Below are positions 34,691-49,000 of a stretch of DNA of 64,000 nucleotides, one piece after another (position 1 is the stretch's first letter; the number at the start of each line of letters is the position of its first letter). The translations under genes and the position numbers were made by a program. The DNA is from Welwitschia mirabilis (taxonomy: Eukaryota; Gnetophyta; Gnetopsida; Welwitschiales). The notes beneath the pieces were generated by a model. That model saw nothing but the letters and a program-made list of their open reading frames with translations. It had not been told where the DNA came from and searched no databases. The stretch lies in the NCBI GenBank assembly GCA_051453625.1, contig JBOZIK010000001.1, forward strand, positions 243,422,009 to 243,486,008, in the 5' to 3' direction.

Positions 34691-37600
34691 CATTAAAAAA
34701 TAGGTTTTTAAATTAAATACCTCCTCAAAATTAACATAATTAAAATGAAGAGCTTTGATTCAAACTTATCGAAATCAACAGTTGGTAGGTAGAAGGGCAT
34801 AGCTATAATATTTTTATTAATGATAATTTTGAACTTCTATATTAAAATATCCTCTATGAGGGCCTTTCATACATACCACTTGTCTCTGATCAAGTAGTCT
34901 ACTATCTGTAAACACAATATCCTTACTGCTCTAATACCCCCAATTAGAATTATGAATGGAATGTTTTAGATTTATAATCAAAATATGATTGAAACTAATA
35001 AAATATCATAAAAGAAAAGTCTGCTAGTCCTTATTAATGACATACAATAATTTAAAGTTTCAATAAATAAGATTTTAAGGTATTTCTTTAATTAGAATAG
35101 CTTACTCCATATAGTTACAGATATTCTTTAATGAATTTTACATCCATGAGATTGTAACCAAAATGCCTGACACATAGTAACATTAGTCATCTCTCTAATT
35201 AAAATCTCAAGACAAACTAAAAGTAACATGAGATTTATCACAAAAATTTAAATTTTCTATTTACTATCCATTAATTAAATATTACTAAAATAGTCATTCA
35301 TCTAAATTGTAATTCAATTCAATCTCATGCATGAATTATCTAATAATGAAATCAACTGAAACACTATTAACACTAATAAAGAACTTGGCTAAACTAATAG
35401 TTACAATAGCTAACACCTACCACATTGATAATTTTAATAGTAGAACAAGAAGAAAGAAAGATTAAAAAACAAGATTTGTCTTTGTACCACTAATATAAAC
35501 ACATGTCTAGTACCTAACAATGTCTGTAATCAATTTTAAAATGTGGAGTCTTAGAAAATAAAATTCTATCTTAATCATGACAAACAAATATAAGATGTAG
35601 ACACATTCTTCTATGTTTCTTCTCCCAAGAGTTCAAAATATGCCATACATAATTTATAATTACATTAGCTTGTATAAGTTACCTTAAAAAAAGGTAACAT
35701 ATGTAGGTTAAGGCATCACTAAGATCATTTAAGATGACATATTTTATTTCGGATATACAAGCATGCATTTACAAAGTTGTATCACCATTTTGAAGGGTTT
35801 AAAATGACATATAAGATTGGGACATGTATCTTCTAGTTTTAGCTTAAGAAAACTTCTAGTTGCATTACACTAGGAATTATGAGTTTGAATAGGCATCAAC
35901 TTTATCATAAAATGTCATGTATATAAAAGATTTAGAAAATGGGTATCCTAATATAGATTGATAACCTTATCGTCAATTTTATTTAAAATTACATTACAAT
36001 GAAGAATCTTCAAATTATTCATTCTCTTCCTCCCAGTACTTAGCAACAAAAGAACTATCACAAGTACGTTCACCCTCAGTATTGGGATGGTGTGTCATCT
36101 ATATAAATTGTGATCTATATGTAAGTGAAAATTGCTATCATTCAAGGAAAGAAGATGATAAAAATCAATATAATACTATGCATCAAAATATTACTTACAA
36201 TTATAACCTAAAGCTAGCATTAAGTAGAATACCAATTATTATTATTTATTTTAAAAAAGATACAAGAACTATTTGTATGCAAAAGATGTTATATAAAATA
36301 AAAAGATATTATTTTTAAGTTACACACATTAGTAAAAATATGACTTTCAAGAAAACCAAATTTAAAGTAATATAATGGATTATTATAGTTGAATAATCTC
36401 ATTTGTCAATGGTGTGATTAATGAGGTCATGATGTTAGATTTGATTAATTGGATAAAGATCCTTAAAAAAAAAAAAAACCCAACAAAATTGTAGGATCTT
36501 TAAAAGTATGATAAGCTATCCTAAGAATAAGGATTTAACATATTTGACAACGGATTCCACATATAATGCTATTAATGAAGACTAATAAAAATACTTCCTT
36601 TGATTTTGAATACTTGAAAGACTATTGCATATTTTACCCAAGTATTTGTAATGCGGAAGAGGTTTGTTGATTGAAATATTATTATGTGATGTTGATGTGA
36701 TGTTGATCTTCCATGAATTTATTGAGTGTATATTCTAATGAATTTGAATAGAATTGTTGAGTTTTGAGAGATAAATAATATTGATCAAAAGATAAAAGAT
36801 AGAATGAATCATGTTCATGAAAAAAATGAAGGATAATGGTTAGAAGATGAAGAAAATAGATGGAATGATGAGGGGTAAAGTTCATAAGAAATGTTTAAAG
36901 ATATAGATTCAAACTCNNNNNNNNNNNNNNNNNNNNNNNNNNNNNNNNNNNNNNNNNNNNNNNNNNNNNNNNNNNNNNNNNNNNNNNNNNNNNNNNNNNN
37001 NNNNNGTTGAGTAGTGTATGGAGGGAAATTTAAGTATCAATATTAAAAGTAATACTTGAGAGTTTGCTTAGGTTGAGAATTAGATGGAAAGTGAGGTTTA
37101 TGATTTTATACAAAAGAGTAAGAATTATGATTCATGTGGAGTTTATCAATGCACATAGTAACAGAAAAAGTTTAATATGTCATAAACATGAGTTTCTCAA
37201 AAGATGAAAATAGTTTAATGTAAGAAGTCAGCAATGCTAATGAGGGAAGATTGTGGCACTGGTAAGTTGGAGTAAATTCATTTTTGAAAAAAATAATGGT
37301 AAAGCTCTTATGAAAACTGACAATTTGAAATGATAGGTTAGTTTGGTTAACTGACATAAAAAGGCTGAGTATAGGTTCCAAAAAGGGCTAATGTAATAAT
37401 GAAAATAAAATGTAATGCAACATAAGAAATAAAAGTTATAGAAATAAATAATTTAAGTAGTAAACAACTTCTCCAAGATTTTAATTAATAAAGTCCTTCT
37501 TCAAAAATTTATCTTTAAGTACCTACTCAGGAAGTCACCTAAGATTNNNNNNNNNNNNNNNNNNNNNNNNNNNNNNNNNNNNNNNNNNNNNNNNNNNNNN

Positions 37601-39360
37601 NNNNNNNNNNNNNNNNNNNNNNNNNNNNNNNNNNNNNNNNNNNNNNNNNNNNNNNNNNNNNNNNNNNNNNNNNNNNNNNNNNNNNNNNNNNNNNNNNNNN
37701 NNNNNNNNNNNNNNNNNNNNNNNNNNNNNNNNNNNNNNNNNNNNNNNNNNNNNNNNNNNNNNNNNNNNNNNNNNNNNNNNNNNNNNNNNNNNNNNNNNNN
37801 NNNNNNNNNNNNNNNNNNNNNNNNNNNNNNNNNNNNNNNNNNNNNNNNNNNNNNNNNNNNNNNNNNNNNNNNNNNNNNNNNNNNNNNNNNNNNNNNNNNN
37901 NNNNNNNNNNNNNNNNNNNNNNNNNNNNTAAGTTCCATCAATTAATTACTAGCCATGATCAACATCAATCCACTCATGATAAAAAGAAAGAAAAAAAGAA
38001 AAAGGAAAAGGCACTAGAAAGGGACTAGTATAAAAAAAAGTAAAAATAAAAAACTAAAAATGGTATAGAAAAGTAAATTCTATGCATGACCCATTATAGA
38101 TATCATGCCACTATTCCAAGTAATGGTGCTAAAAGCTATTCATGGTGAAATATGGCTACACTTGTATCTATCATTAATGTATAGTAAATAGTAAGAGCAC
38201 CTTGGGGATATAAATCTTATGTGACCAAACCCAAATTTTACTAATAATACTAAGACTTTCATTTGTAGTATAGTTTTAGTATCATTTTTCAATTAAGATA
38301 TCTTACAAAAGATATTAATAAAGCAAGCACAACAGTAATAAATACGAGAGACTGAAATGATATGAGAGATCTAGGAATGGGACGTAGCATTTAAATTAAC
38401 CTAATAAAAGGAAGTCACATGGCTTTTACTTCCAACTCAAACATGATGATATAATCCATGATGGATATGAGTGCTCATGTAGTCCCAACTCAATCAAAAT
38501 AGTATAATATCATCCATTATAAACATGAGGGTGATATAATAAAGCCACCTACACTTCACAATAAAGTAAAATAAGCATAAAAAGTAGAAGTATCAAAAGA
38601 TCCATCAAATAAACATTCAAGTTATGCAAGCTAGAATAAAAAGAAAAATCATCAAATATATCTTAAAGTAAAAGCATGCCTTAGTCAATCCTAAGCATGA
38701 AAATTATGACATTTACAACTTGATATTAAAGTAATAAAGTAAGAATATGTAACACTTTATTATTTGAATAATAAAATCATAGAACCTAAAAATGTACTCA
38801 TGCTAACCTAAAAAGCATCATGTTATCTTGGTACATATTCATAATCTAAAAATTTTTGTAGTAATTTTTGGTACCAAATTGAGGGGTTCTTCTTAGAAAA
38901 TATTTACAATAATTTTTGTTATAGAATTTGGAATTATCTATAATCTAAATCAACTTAGCATTTGAAGATGACCTAGGAATGCAAAGATGATATCCAAACT
39001 CCAAAAGTAACTAGCGCTACCATGAATAGTAATTAATGCCATCGGCTTTTTTATCTGGTTCATGCTTAGTTTTTGGCATACAGTTTCTTATGTAGCTATA
39101 CACCTAAAAGATTTATGTACCAATGTATAAAATCATCTTTTCTAATTATAAAGGCATAAATAAAGTAAACATAATTAAATTTGAAAAATTAACAACTCGA
39201 CTATGCTAAAGTGGACTTAATTACTTAAGATAAATGTTACTTTTACATGTTATTCGTATTATAGAAAGACACAAGTAAATCCTCTTTTAATACAAAAAAT
39301 CCTTCGATTTATTAAGAGCCTTTATCATCATAGAGCACATAGGGTAGATTAGTAATGGTA
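34691..39360. other. AT-rich region without recognised genes, two gaps
   Basis: No convincing frames. Gaps lie at 36917-37005 (89 N) and 37547-37928 (382 N). A single TAATGGTGCTAAAAGCTATTCAT word near 38123 resembles the CACTA subterminal word, but no terminus follows. Confidence 0.4.
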
Positions 39361-39869
39361 ATAATGATTATGGTGGGATCTATTATCTAGGAAGAATGAT
39401 GATGATAATGATGCTTTAAGGGATATTAGATAAGGATTAGAACTTTATTTTCTCCTTTCTCGCTTATGGATGAAATCTAAAATGGGAAGAGAAAATATGA
39501 TTTAATGAATATATTAGTGAACTGAGGATAAAACTTGAGAAATAGGTTGTTTTCATCTGTACAAGTTGCTATTCAAATTTATGTGTTATGTATGAATATT
39601 TTTTTAATTATCAAATTTATTTGTGTTACATATTAATAAAATTCTTGTTTCAATTTTTTATGCTATATTATTTTTATGTGAAAATTGTGCATACTTAAAA
39701 GTGTTTTTTTTTGGGGGGTACTAATCGTTTCTAACTTTTGGATGTCATTTAAAAAAAGTATATCATTTATAAATCAATTTTTCATAAGACTAATAACTTG
39801 TCAAAGGATGTATTGTATGATGCACATTTTTGGTATCTCAAGCAAGGGAGAAAATGATAAATAAGAGAA

Positions 39870-40520
39870 GACATTTACACTTATGAAGATATCTGATTAG
39901 GAAGTAAACATATGTAATTCATAGTATATTTTCACTTAAGACTTTAAGTCTTTCTATATACTATAGTTAATTTAGACATCTAACAAATGCAATAAATGAC
40001 ATGGCTGAGGAGAAGATGATATTTAATAAAAAAGGTCCATGACAATGGAAGATGTCTTTAGCATTAAAAAAGATCTATAATAATCAAAGACATTTAAAAT
40101 TCATGAAGACATCTATAACATTGAAGATATCTAAACAAAATCTTGAGCACTACATAATAGATATCTAAAACACCTAAAAGACATCTAAATAGAATTCAAG
40201 ATGGCATGTAAAAAACATTGATAATTTTAAAGACATCTATGATAGATGATCTAGTAGAAAAAAGTTGATCATGGGATTAAATACATAGCCATCACATTAA
40301 TATTTCTTAACAAATAGAATTAGATTGATAATAGACATTTACATGTGGCAAAGATATCACTTCTACTCATCTTTAGTTTCAAAGTGCACTAACCCTTTAG
40401 AAGATAAACATTTAAGCATTTGAAGAGATCCACACTAAAATAGAAAGGATACCTTAATATAATATATTTATATTATTTAGAAGATGTTGACTATATATAA
40501 TAGATGTCTGTGGTTATGAG
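39870..40520. repeat. Cluster of AGACATCT / AGATGTCT words, unit B
   Basis: Counterpart of 10.25-10.90 kb, with copies such as AAGACATCTATAACATTGAAG near 40110 and ATAGATGTCTGTGG near 40500. Divergence between units has kept the word density, although individual words differ. Confidence 0.5.
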
Positions 40521-41399
40521 AGTATGTCTATTTCATACAACACTTAAAAACCAAAATAACCATTAACATAGACCTTGCATGATGAAAAGGGTTTCGATGC
40601 CACCATCAATGACACAATATAAAAGGAGAATTTTAAATGATTAGTTCATGATCTTTTTTATTATACCCTCTTTATTAGAAAATCATTAAAGCACTTTCAA
40701 ATATACAAAGCACTCAAGGTCTACAAGAAAGAAAGGAAGCTCTAATAGAAAAGATATTTGATCTCCATTGGTGTTTTTCTCTTTTATAATTATTGACGTA
40801 GGTGTTGATCCATTGTTTTATTATTGNNNNNNNNNNNTATTAGGGGGTAGGACTAGGATAAGCTATTAAGTTGTAAAGTGTAAATAATTTTTACACATAG
40901 CTTGTTCTTTATTTATTACCTAAACTCCAAGTTGCATTAGCTATTCATTTTGGATTCAAGGTGTTTGTGCTTTAACCATGTAGACTTTTAGAATTTATTA
41001 GAATTCATTATTGTATTCATAACCTTTGAACATTACTATATTTAGTTTAGTCAGGCTTATAGGATTTCTTTGTGAAGGGATTCCACTTTGCATAGTATTT
41101 TGTCTTGTGGGGTTCAAATGTGGTCTTAATAGATATATCCTCTTTATAACACAAGCTTATAACGTTGGTGGTGAATCTTAAACTATCCTTTAGAGTTTAG
41201 GTTATTTGTAGATGTGTAAATTCTTCAATCTTTGATTGTAAACATTAAGATTGAGGGAAAAATATGTTATATTTATGAGTTTGTTTTATATTCTTACAAA
41301 TTTTATTATTTTTTATTTGGTATTCTAAATCATGAATTAGTTAATGTTTTAATTAGTACTTATTTACATCCTTCTCCTAAAGTTTAATAATTCACAAAG

Positions 41400-43742
41400 A
41401 TGTCATTAAAATAAGACATTTACAAACCTCTTTAGATAACACTTTACTATCTATATCATCACTCTCATGAAAATTACTTAGAGCATTATTCATTCTAAAG
41501 GGCATATCTGACCATTGATACAAACTATTGCTTGCATTTAAGGTTATATTCCATTCATTTCCTTCTCTAGTTTAAAGTTGATGGTAAGTGTACTTAAGAT
41601 ACAACTTGCTAACATAACAATCATGTACAAGGTTATGCCTAATATAATCCATCCTCGACATTTAAAAGTTGTACCCCATATTAATTTGATTTGTCTTTAT
41701 TACATGTCATTAGATATGAATCTCCTTTAAGTCTTTCTATGATGTTAAGATAATGGAAATAACATAGGGACTTAAGATATTTGGTATCATTCCATTTTTT
41801 AAAACTTCATTAATTTGCTTCTCCATTTCTTTACGCTTCTTAGGACTTATCCCATATGTAACTTTATTTTAAATACTAGATTTTAGCACAAAGTAAATTT
41901 AATAACTTATGTTACTCCTTAGTAATAACCCTTCTAGCATCTGTTAATGTGTAATACTTGAAAACTCATTCTAAAATAATTACACTTCTAACTTAATGGC
42001 TTGTGATTCACTTTAACTCATGTTAAGAATAAGAGAATATTTTATCTTATGCATCTTAAGCTCTATAATGCTTCATTTATAATCAACAATAAAAATACAT
42101 AACATCAAATCTTAGTTCTACTTAGTAAAACAAAAATAAACTTCCTTGAATTGCTAATAAGTAATATTGTCTTATAATGTTTTTTAATCAAATAATACTC
42201 TTATGTAAATCTATGATAGCATTCTATCATATTTTCAAAGCTTGTCCAATAAAAAATGTTGTTAAACCATGCAAATAATATCCAAAGAGATTTATCAAAC
42301 AATGGATCAATCTTAAAATATACAAGGAACTACTTATTTATTACTCTCACTAGTAGATTGTTTTACCAATTGCATGTCATTAAAATTGAAATAAGAGCAT
42401 ACTTATAGGTATAACTTGTTTACCCTCTTCTAAGGACCATCTTTTCACTATTACAATTTTCCATCATTATTAAGTTTCTCTTATCATCATTATTTACATA
42501 AAATTTCAACAAGGTCCTTATTGTCCATCAGTCCTTTTCCACATGCAATGTTCTTCATTACTATATCATATTAGATTCAAATTCATGTTTATATTCTACA
42601 ACCTATACCATATGCTTTATATGAGTTGCTTCTAATATATGAACATTGGTTTCTTCTACCATGTAGTGGTTTTTCCATTCCTCCATCTTTAAAGACATTG
42701 AAATGATGTATTTAAACTCACTAGAGTTATGATAAGTTCTATGGAATCCTTAAATGAAACCCACATATTCATCCTCTTATTATATTCATTACTCTTTTAT
42801 CATTTTCCTCATGTAATCATTGGTATCTTTTTTTGCCTTATTTAGATGTTTCTCACATCGAAAGTTATCACCTCTTCTTCCTTCTCCGTGTTGATCTCTT
42901 TCCTTGAGTTTATTTTTGCTTATACTAAAAATTGAAATTTCTCCTCTATTGATTCTAGATCAATCATGGAGATATCCTCTAATGCGATCATATGGAGTCC
43001 TCCAATGATCCTAGAAATATACTTCTTTGTATCTTTCCCCTTGCCTAAATGAATGGAGTACTAATGAAATTCTTTTACATATTGGTGAGCTCTGTTCTCT
43101 TCTCACTTAATACTTTGCAATCTTTAGTGTAGTTCTTGTTGATATTAAATGTAAAGAAACTTCTTCTTTCACTTAGAAGCCATCTCATCCTAGGTTTATA
43201 TATTTTTCTTGTTTTTTTTTTCAACTATAAACTATTTTGCAAACTGATAGCTAATCCCCTCATTCTACTTGCTACAATCTTTGTCCTTCTTTGTTCATCT
43301 ACCTTTTTTAGCTCAAAATAATTCTCCATATCTCAAATCAATTCTTGAATGCATTAGAATTCTAAGTATCTTTAGAACAAGGGATATCCTTTCATACATG
43401 TATATTCAACTTACTACAATTATTAAAAACCTTTATTTCCTAAGTTCTTCAACCTATAATGCGATAACCCTTCAATAGTAAACTCCTCTTCTTCATCACT
43501 TTCTTCATCATGGACATAGACTCCACAAATTTTTGCAATCTCCATTGCCTCTACATAAGCTTTGCTTTATCATAACAAATCCACCTTTATCATGCTAACA
43601 ACTTCATTATAATAGTCCCCACAAACTCATCTTCTACATCTATCTCCTCTTCCATGTTTTTCTCTTTGCTAAGATCTTCTTCTTTTACAAGTAGATCTTC
43701 CAAATGAATTTTGCATTATCACACTCACTTTTCTTTGGCCAT
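41400..43742 (-). pseudogene. Ty3/gypsy gag-RT remnant, unit B
   Basis: Counterpart of the unit A remnant and equally decayed. Reverse-transcriptase motifs are recognisable only by comparison: a CCATTGATACAAAC stretch near 41510 corresponds to the GLYQ...MPF motif. The candidate gag start is at 43742, and a primer-binding-like site is at 43756-43769. Because both flanks also match, this copy arose by segmental duplication, not by its own insertion. Confidence 0.6.
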
Positions 43743-43769
43743 GATAAATTATGATCTTTTTTGACATCA

Positions 43770-45270
43770 AACTAATACAACAAAAAGATATGAAATTAAT
43801 AATAAAGAAATATCTCTAGTTATATGCTAATAAAGAAGATGTTATAACAAAAAAAATCATAACATTGCATAGTCATTAACTTGGCTTTCAAACACACACT
43901 TATGCTATCTCCTTTGAAACTCCTTATATAAACACCAAATAAGCAAAATATAATCATCAAGATAGACATAGGCATATTATTCAAAATGAAAAACATACAC
44001 ACTATCCAATAAGAGAAATATATGCACATTGTCAAATCCATGAATAACACTTTTATAATAAATTCAAAGATAAGATCAACGTTCTACAAAAATGCTTTTG
44101 GTTGTCACTATAGTGCTTTTCTAAACTTCCATATTTTGTAGGTCACAATAACAATGCCAAAAGAATCTTTTGTATTTATACACATAGAATGAAGATTTTA
44201 GGGGATTATGTGGGTTTTTAACTTTCAATGTAACTTATGAAGCAATCATTTGTTTTTAAATGTTACAATCTATTCTAAATAAATTTTTTGATTCAATTGT
44301 CTCATCCTCTTAATCAATTATTACAAGACAAGTAATAAATAGTTTTTTAAGTAAATCGTTTTATTGCATTGAACTTCTTAACAAATGCTCTCTTCCTAAA
44401 TAATAAAACAACAAAAATAATAGAGAGTTAAAGGACAAGTAAGGGTGTCACACTTTTCAACTTTGGTTAAACTTTATTAAAATTACTCTATCATGCTTTA
44501 ACATATTAGATCTGAGAGTTGTATGTGTTAAGATTACTTTTCAAGATGCTTAATCAATTGCACTAGAATAGATGCATCCTTTTGAAAAGTCTTTCTCCTT
44601 TTTCCTTCTTATCTTCTATTCATCATTTACATTATCGAGCAACTTATAACCCTAAATATACCTTTACAACAATGCATGATTTAAGTACTCATACAATTTT
44701 TACAAAATATCACATTTTTATGTGAGAAATCATGTTTCCATTTTATATTCTCTTTAGTTAAAGACATATTTTATACCTTCCATATATTTTTATGTGAGAA
44801 ATCATGTTTCCACTTTATAATTTCTTTAATTGAAGACATATCTTAGATGCTAATTATTCTAAGTTCTTCATCATATTGATAAAGAATGTTGTTTTGTTTT
44901 GTTACATAATGTGGAATCGTTACTTCATATTACCCTTTTGCTCCTTTTATGAGCAATCATAAATCCAAAATTTATGCATACTAAAGAAAAGGGACAGTAT
45001 GAGCATGTAATCATGAACTTTATTTTAAAATTAAAAATATGAGTTTTAACATAGAATAGGTTAAATTCAACCTTGTGCAAGTTGTTAAAGATATTTATAT
45101 GTAGAAAATCACAAGATTTTTATTGCATGTTTACATTTAGTATGATTTCATCATTATATGACAAATGACCATTTGGTTCATAACACTAACATTATTAGTG
45201 CTAAGTAATAGAATTAAACTTTAGTAATTGTTAAAAAAATGAGATGAATTGCATTAACCTCGTTTTTGCT
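43770..45270 (-). mobile_element. Probable LTR of the gypsy remnant, unit B
   Basis: Aligns with 14.05-15.46 kb. It includes an extra local repeat: TTTTTATGTGAGAAATCATGTTTCCA occurs near 44713 and again near 44788, but only once in unit A near 15000. Ends are not well defined. Confidence 0.4.
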
Positions 45271-45440
45271 ATTTTCTCATCCACACCGCGATTAAGATAA
45301 TGAAATCTCTTATACTCGATTTACATCTTAAACAATTTGGTCGCAATCTTCATTTTTGAAACCCTAAATCTGGAGGTCCCTAAATTTGGCGGACATGGCA
45401 GAGATACCAAGGTAACAAATCCCTGCAGTATTTACAACAT

Positions 45441-45921
45441 TCAATCTGAATCAGAAGCCCTAAATCTGGCAGACCATTTAATCAACAAATCGACAATATT
45501 AGCATCCATTCCTGTCCCAACTGCTCCTCAAACCAACATATGGAGTATATCTCAAATAGGAGAGCGAGTAACCTCATTAACAACATTAAATCCCAAACCA
45601 GGCGGTGATGAAACCGTTTTCCCTTCCCGCTTCCTCGCCTGTAATGATACTGTGTGCTTCTACTGCAAAATAAGGACCTCAGGTTCTCAACTAAAGCTTC
45701 ATGTTCTGCGGTATGGCTGCCCTGCAAATGTCCACCTTGCTGTGCAGATAAGGGATCTGGTTAGCCAAAGATAAAAAGTTTGATGGCCTTTCTGCAGTAT
45801 GGAGTGGGGTATCTCTTCTGTGACTTCTCCTAGCACAGGGCCTATAAACAGTCTCTGGTATTTGTGGAGCAGAAATAGACTTGAAATATGGAACGCTAAC
45901 ACAAATTAAGATGGGTGCCAT
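45441..45921 (-). pseudogene. GNAT-like acyltransferase pseudogene, unit B
   Basis: Same start and stop landmarks as the intact copy: ATG at 45921 versus 16861, terminal TGA at 45441-45443 versus 16172-16174. The span is exactly 209 bases shorter. The missing part corresponds to residues about 109-178 of the intact protein, including the conserved AELLAVNDSD strand and half of the LVRHYTRLGFK motif, and it shifts the frame. Before that, Gln77 and Trp81 have become stop codons (CAG to TAG, TGG to TGA). The deletion endpoints share the word CCAA. Non-functional. Confidence 0.9.
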
Positions 45922-46059
45922 TGTATTTGCTTTTCGAAGAACATCGAAACTACTCCTATTTCTCCCCATGAGGTCGCCTCTGTTACCTGTTCTCTGCAGC
46001 CTTTGATTTCTGCCTCTCATTTCAAAGCCATCGCTCTCAGTGAATATTTGTTAATTGGG

Positions 46060-49000
46060 GAAGGTGGTTGTTTAAGTGTCTAATACAAGTCTATTGAAGA
46101 AAAAGACACTTTAACAGAGCCTAAAGAGAAGAAAGAGCTATCACACCCCCTTTCCCCTCGGATGATAGCAAAGACAAAAATTACAATTTAGTGAGCATTT
46201 GACTATAAAGTATTCACAAAAAGATCCTTTATTGATAGCTTTGTATTGAAGCTTGACTGAAGAAATAATAAGAAGTTAATCTCCTTTAGTAAATATATCA
46301 ATCTTGTTACCTTGAAAGAAAACCTCACAATGACATTTCTAGAGAAAGAACATGCTTTCTATAAGCAAAATGTACCACTTATTTTTAAGCTGATTTCTAA
46401 GAATATCTTACAAAAGAATAAAGAAATGATAAGACAAAGACAATCTAAAGACCATACTTGCTTAGCCACTTGACAATCCCAAAAACATGTTGAGTAGATT
46501 TTTGATGCTATATAATAGACATTGTATGGGGGCAGCCTCATTATGTTGAATTGCCTACCAATTGGTAAACCTTGATGTAAAAGAGACCAAAAGAAAAATT
46601 TAAGCTTTGGTTAAGCTTTAGATTTCCACAATTTCTAAAACAAGGATCTTCATTTGTCTTCTCACTAATTTATGTTCCATTTTTATTCATATGAGTTTGA
46701 AGTTTATATCCTTTATCTAACCAAGACTGAGCCTTTGAAAGACTAAAGTGACACATTTGTTGATCATTTGGCCAAAGCCATTTATTCATCCAAGAGTTAT
46801 TATTGTTGATCTAATTGTAATTGTTTAAAATGGATTCCACATGTCAGAGAAAGGGAAGATCTCTTATGTGGAACTACCATTTTGTTTTAAAGGTTTGCCA
46901 GCTAAAGGAAGGAGATCCTTAATTGTTGACTATAAGTTGTCCTCTGTATAAGAGGCCTTTTTGTGTGAGTGTTTTAGATCTAATCTTGAAATTTTGAGCT
47001 AAGGATACATAGTTGAGATCAAAAGCTAGGGACCACCAAAGGAAGTAAAGGCTCAAATTTGCTCAAGAGAGTCCTTGAGGCTTCCAGTAGACATTAACTT
47101 TATTCTAGCATTTTTGGATTTGTTGGAAGAGACAAGAACCTTAAATCTTAACATTCTCCTTGGTTAAAATCTGATTACGGTAGTGAGAATTACCCCAGTG
47201 GGGAATAGCATAAATTTTTCCTTCAGAAAAGTAATTTCTGTAAAGTATTTTACATGCTTTATTTCCTTGAAGCAACAAAATAATTCATTTAGAAGCTAGA
47301 AGATGTTCTTACTTAGTGATGGATGAGATGCAAAAAAACTTCATTATTTTTTCCTAACAAATAAATTTGTAAGCCATCTGATGGTAAGGTTTTTAATTAT
47401 CCTTATCTTGCCAAAGGTAACAATGAAGAAGCTTATTAATAAAATTTGTAACCTTCTTTGAAGGAGTTACAAAGGAAATGTAATAGACTGCAATTTCACT
47501 AAGAATATGTTTTATAACCATCAATCTACCTAGTAGAGAAAGGGAATTAAAATCCCATTTAACAATTTTATTCTGAATCCTATCAATCACATTCTGCCAA
47601 AAAGAGTTAGGAGCGTCTTGAAGAGCTAGTGAAATCCTTCAAAGAGAAAATCTATCTATAGGAGTAAGCCATCTAAAAGGGAAATTGTTACAACAAATAG
47701 ATTTAGGAAGAAAGCTATTTTTGATAGGTTGAATTTGTTCATACTGATTTTGGAATCAAATGCCTTGTACTAAATAGAAACCACATCTAAGGTAGCTCGT
47801 AGATTTTGTTCATTCTCCTCTAGAATTAAAAAGGTATCATCAGCAAATTAACTGTGCAGGACTTCAAAATCATTTGGAAGTAAGATTCCTTTAGGAATGG
47901 ATTTATATTTCTTACCATTAAGCATGACTCCTAATGAATCCGCTGTAATAATAAAAAGATAAGGCATCAAATGACATCCTTGTCTAATAGTTCTACCAAA
48001 CTTAATATGAGGGGAGAATTAACCTTTGATATCAATAAAAGAGCCTACATCTAAAAGAAGAATTTTGATATGATCTTCAAAGACACTACCAAGATTGTAA
48101 TGCTTGATGAGGAATAAGAGATTGGTCCAATCCAGTCTATCATAGGCTTTTAAAATATCTACCTTTAGCAAGATAGCTTTTTGATAAGAAGTAGAATCCC
48201 AATTCATACTTTCCATAGCTATAATGATGTTGTCTAGAATATATCTATTTTTCACAAATCCTGTTTGCTCCTTTCTACTAAGATCAAGAGGAAAATTCTT
48301 TAACATATGAGCTATTGATATGGTAATAATTTTATAAAGAACATTTAGCAGAGTAACAGGTCTGTAATTATTGATAAGAGAAGCATAATCGAATTTAGGA
48401 ATAAGTTTAATAATGCCTATATTAAAAGTTTTCTCCAATGAACCATTATGAAGAACTTTGAAATAAACCTCATAAGCATCATTACTTACTCCAAAGATGC
48501 TTAAAGAATTCTTCTAGGAAACCATCTATGCCTCAAGTTTTCCTACCCTTTAATTATTGCAAAGCAAAAGTAAGCCCATTCTTTGATAAATAAGTGTCTT
48601 CTCTAAAAATAGAATGGTTAAAAGGGGGAGTTTCATTAAGGAAAAGATTCAACATTTCTAAATAAATTGATCCCTTTTCAAAGATACTAGAATAGTAAGA
48701 GTAAAATGCAAAAGAGGATGCCTTCTTGAGTGTTATATAAACCTTTATTTGAGTAGATGTTTCAATTCGGGGAGATGAGGAGTTACCCTATAAAAACTGA
48801 AAAATTCATGAGAGGCTTAATCTTCCATACGAAGTCAAGAAAGATGAGGTCGAAGATGATGGCCACAAGCCTCGTGGTGCTCAATTTGACACAATCTAGA
48901 TTTTGCTGAGAGTAGAAAGAAAAAGTCTGAGTTTATATCATCTTCTTCATCAACTTTGGATTGATAAGTGTGTATATGAGAAATGAGTTCTTCCTTGTAA

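Noticed and set aside
38845-38862. Opposite CACTA terminus (TTTTTGTAGTA)
   Set aside because: It lacks the three bases needed to match the left end, the flank does not repeat GGG, and no subterminal words lie next to it.
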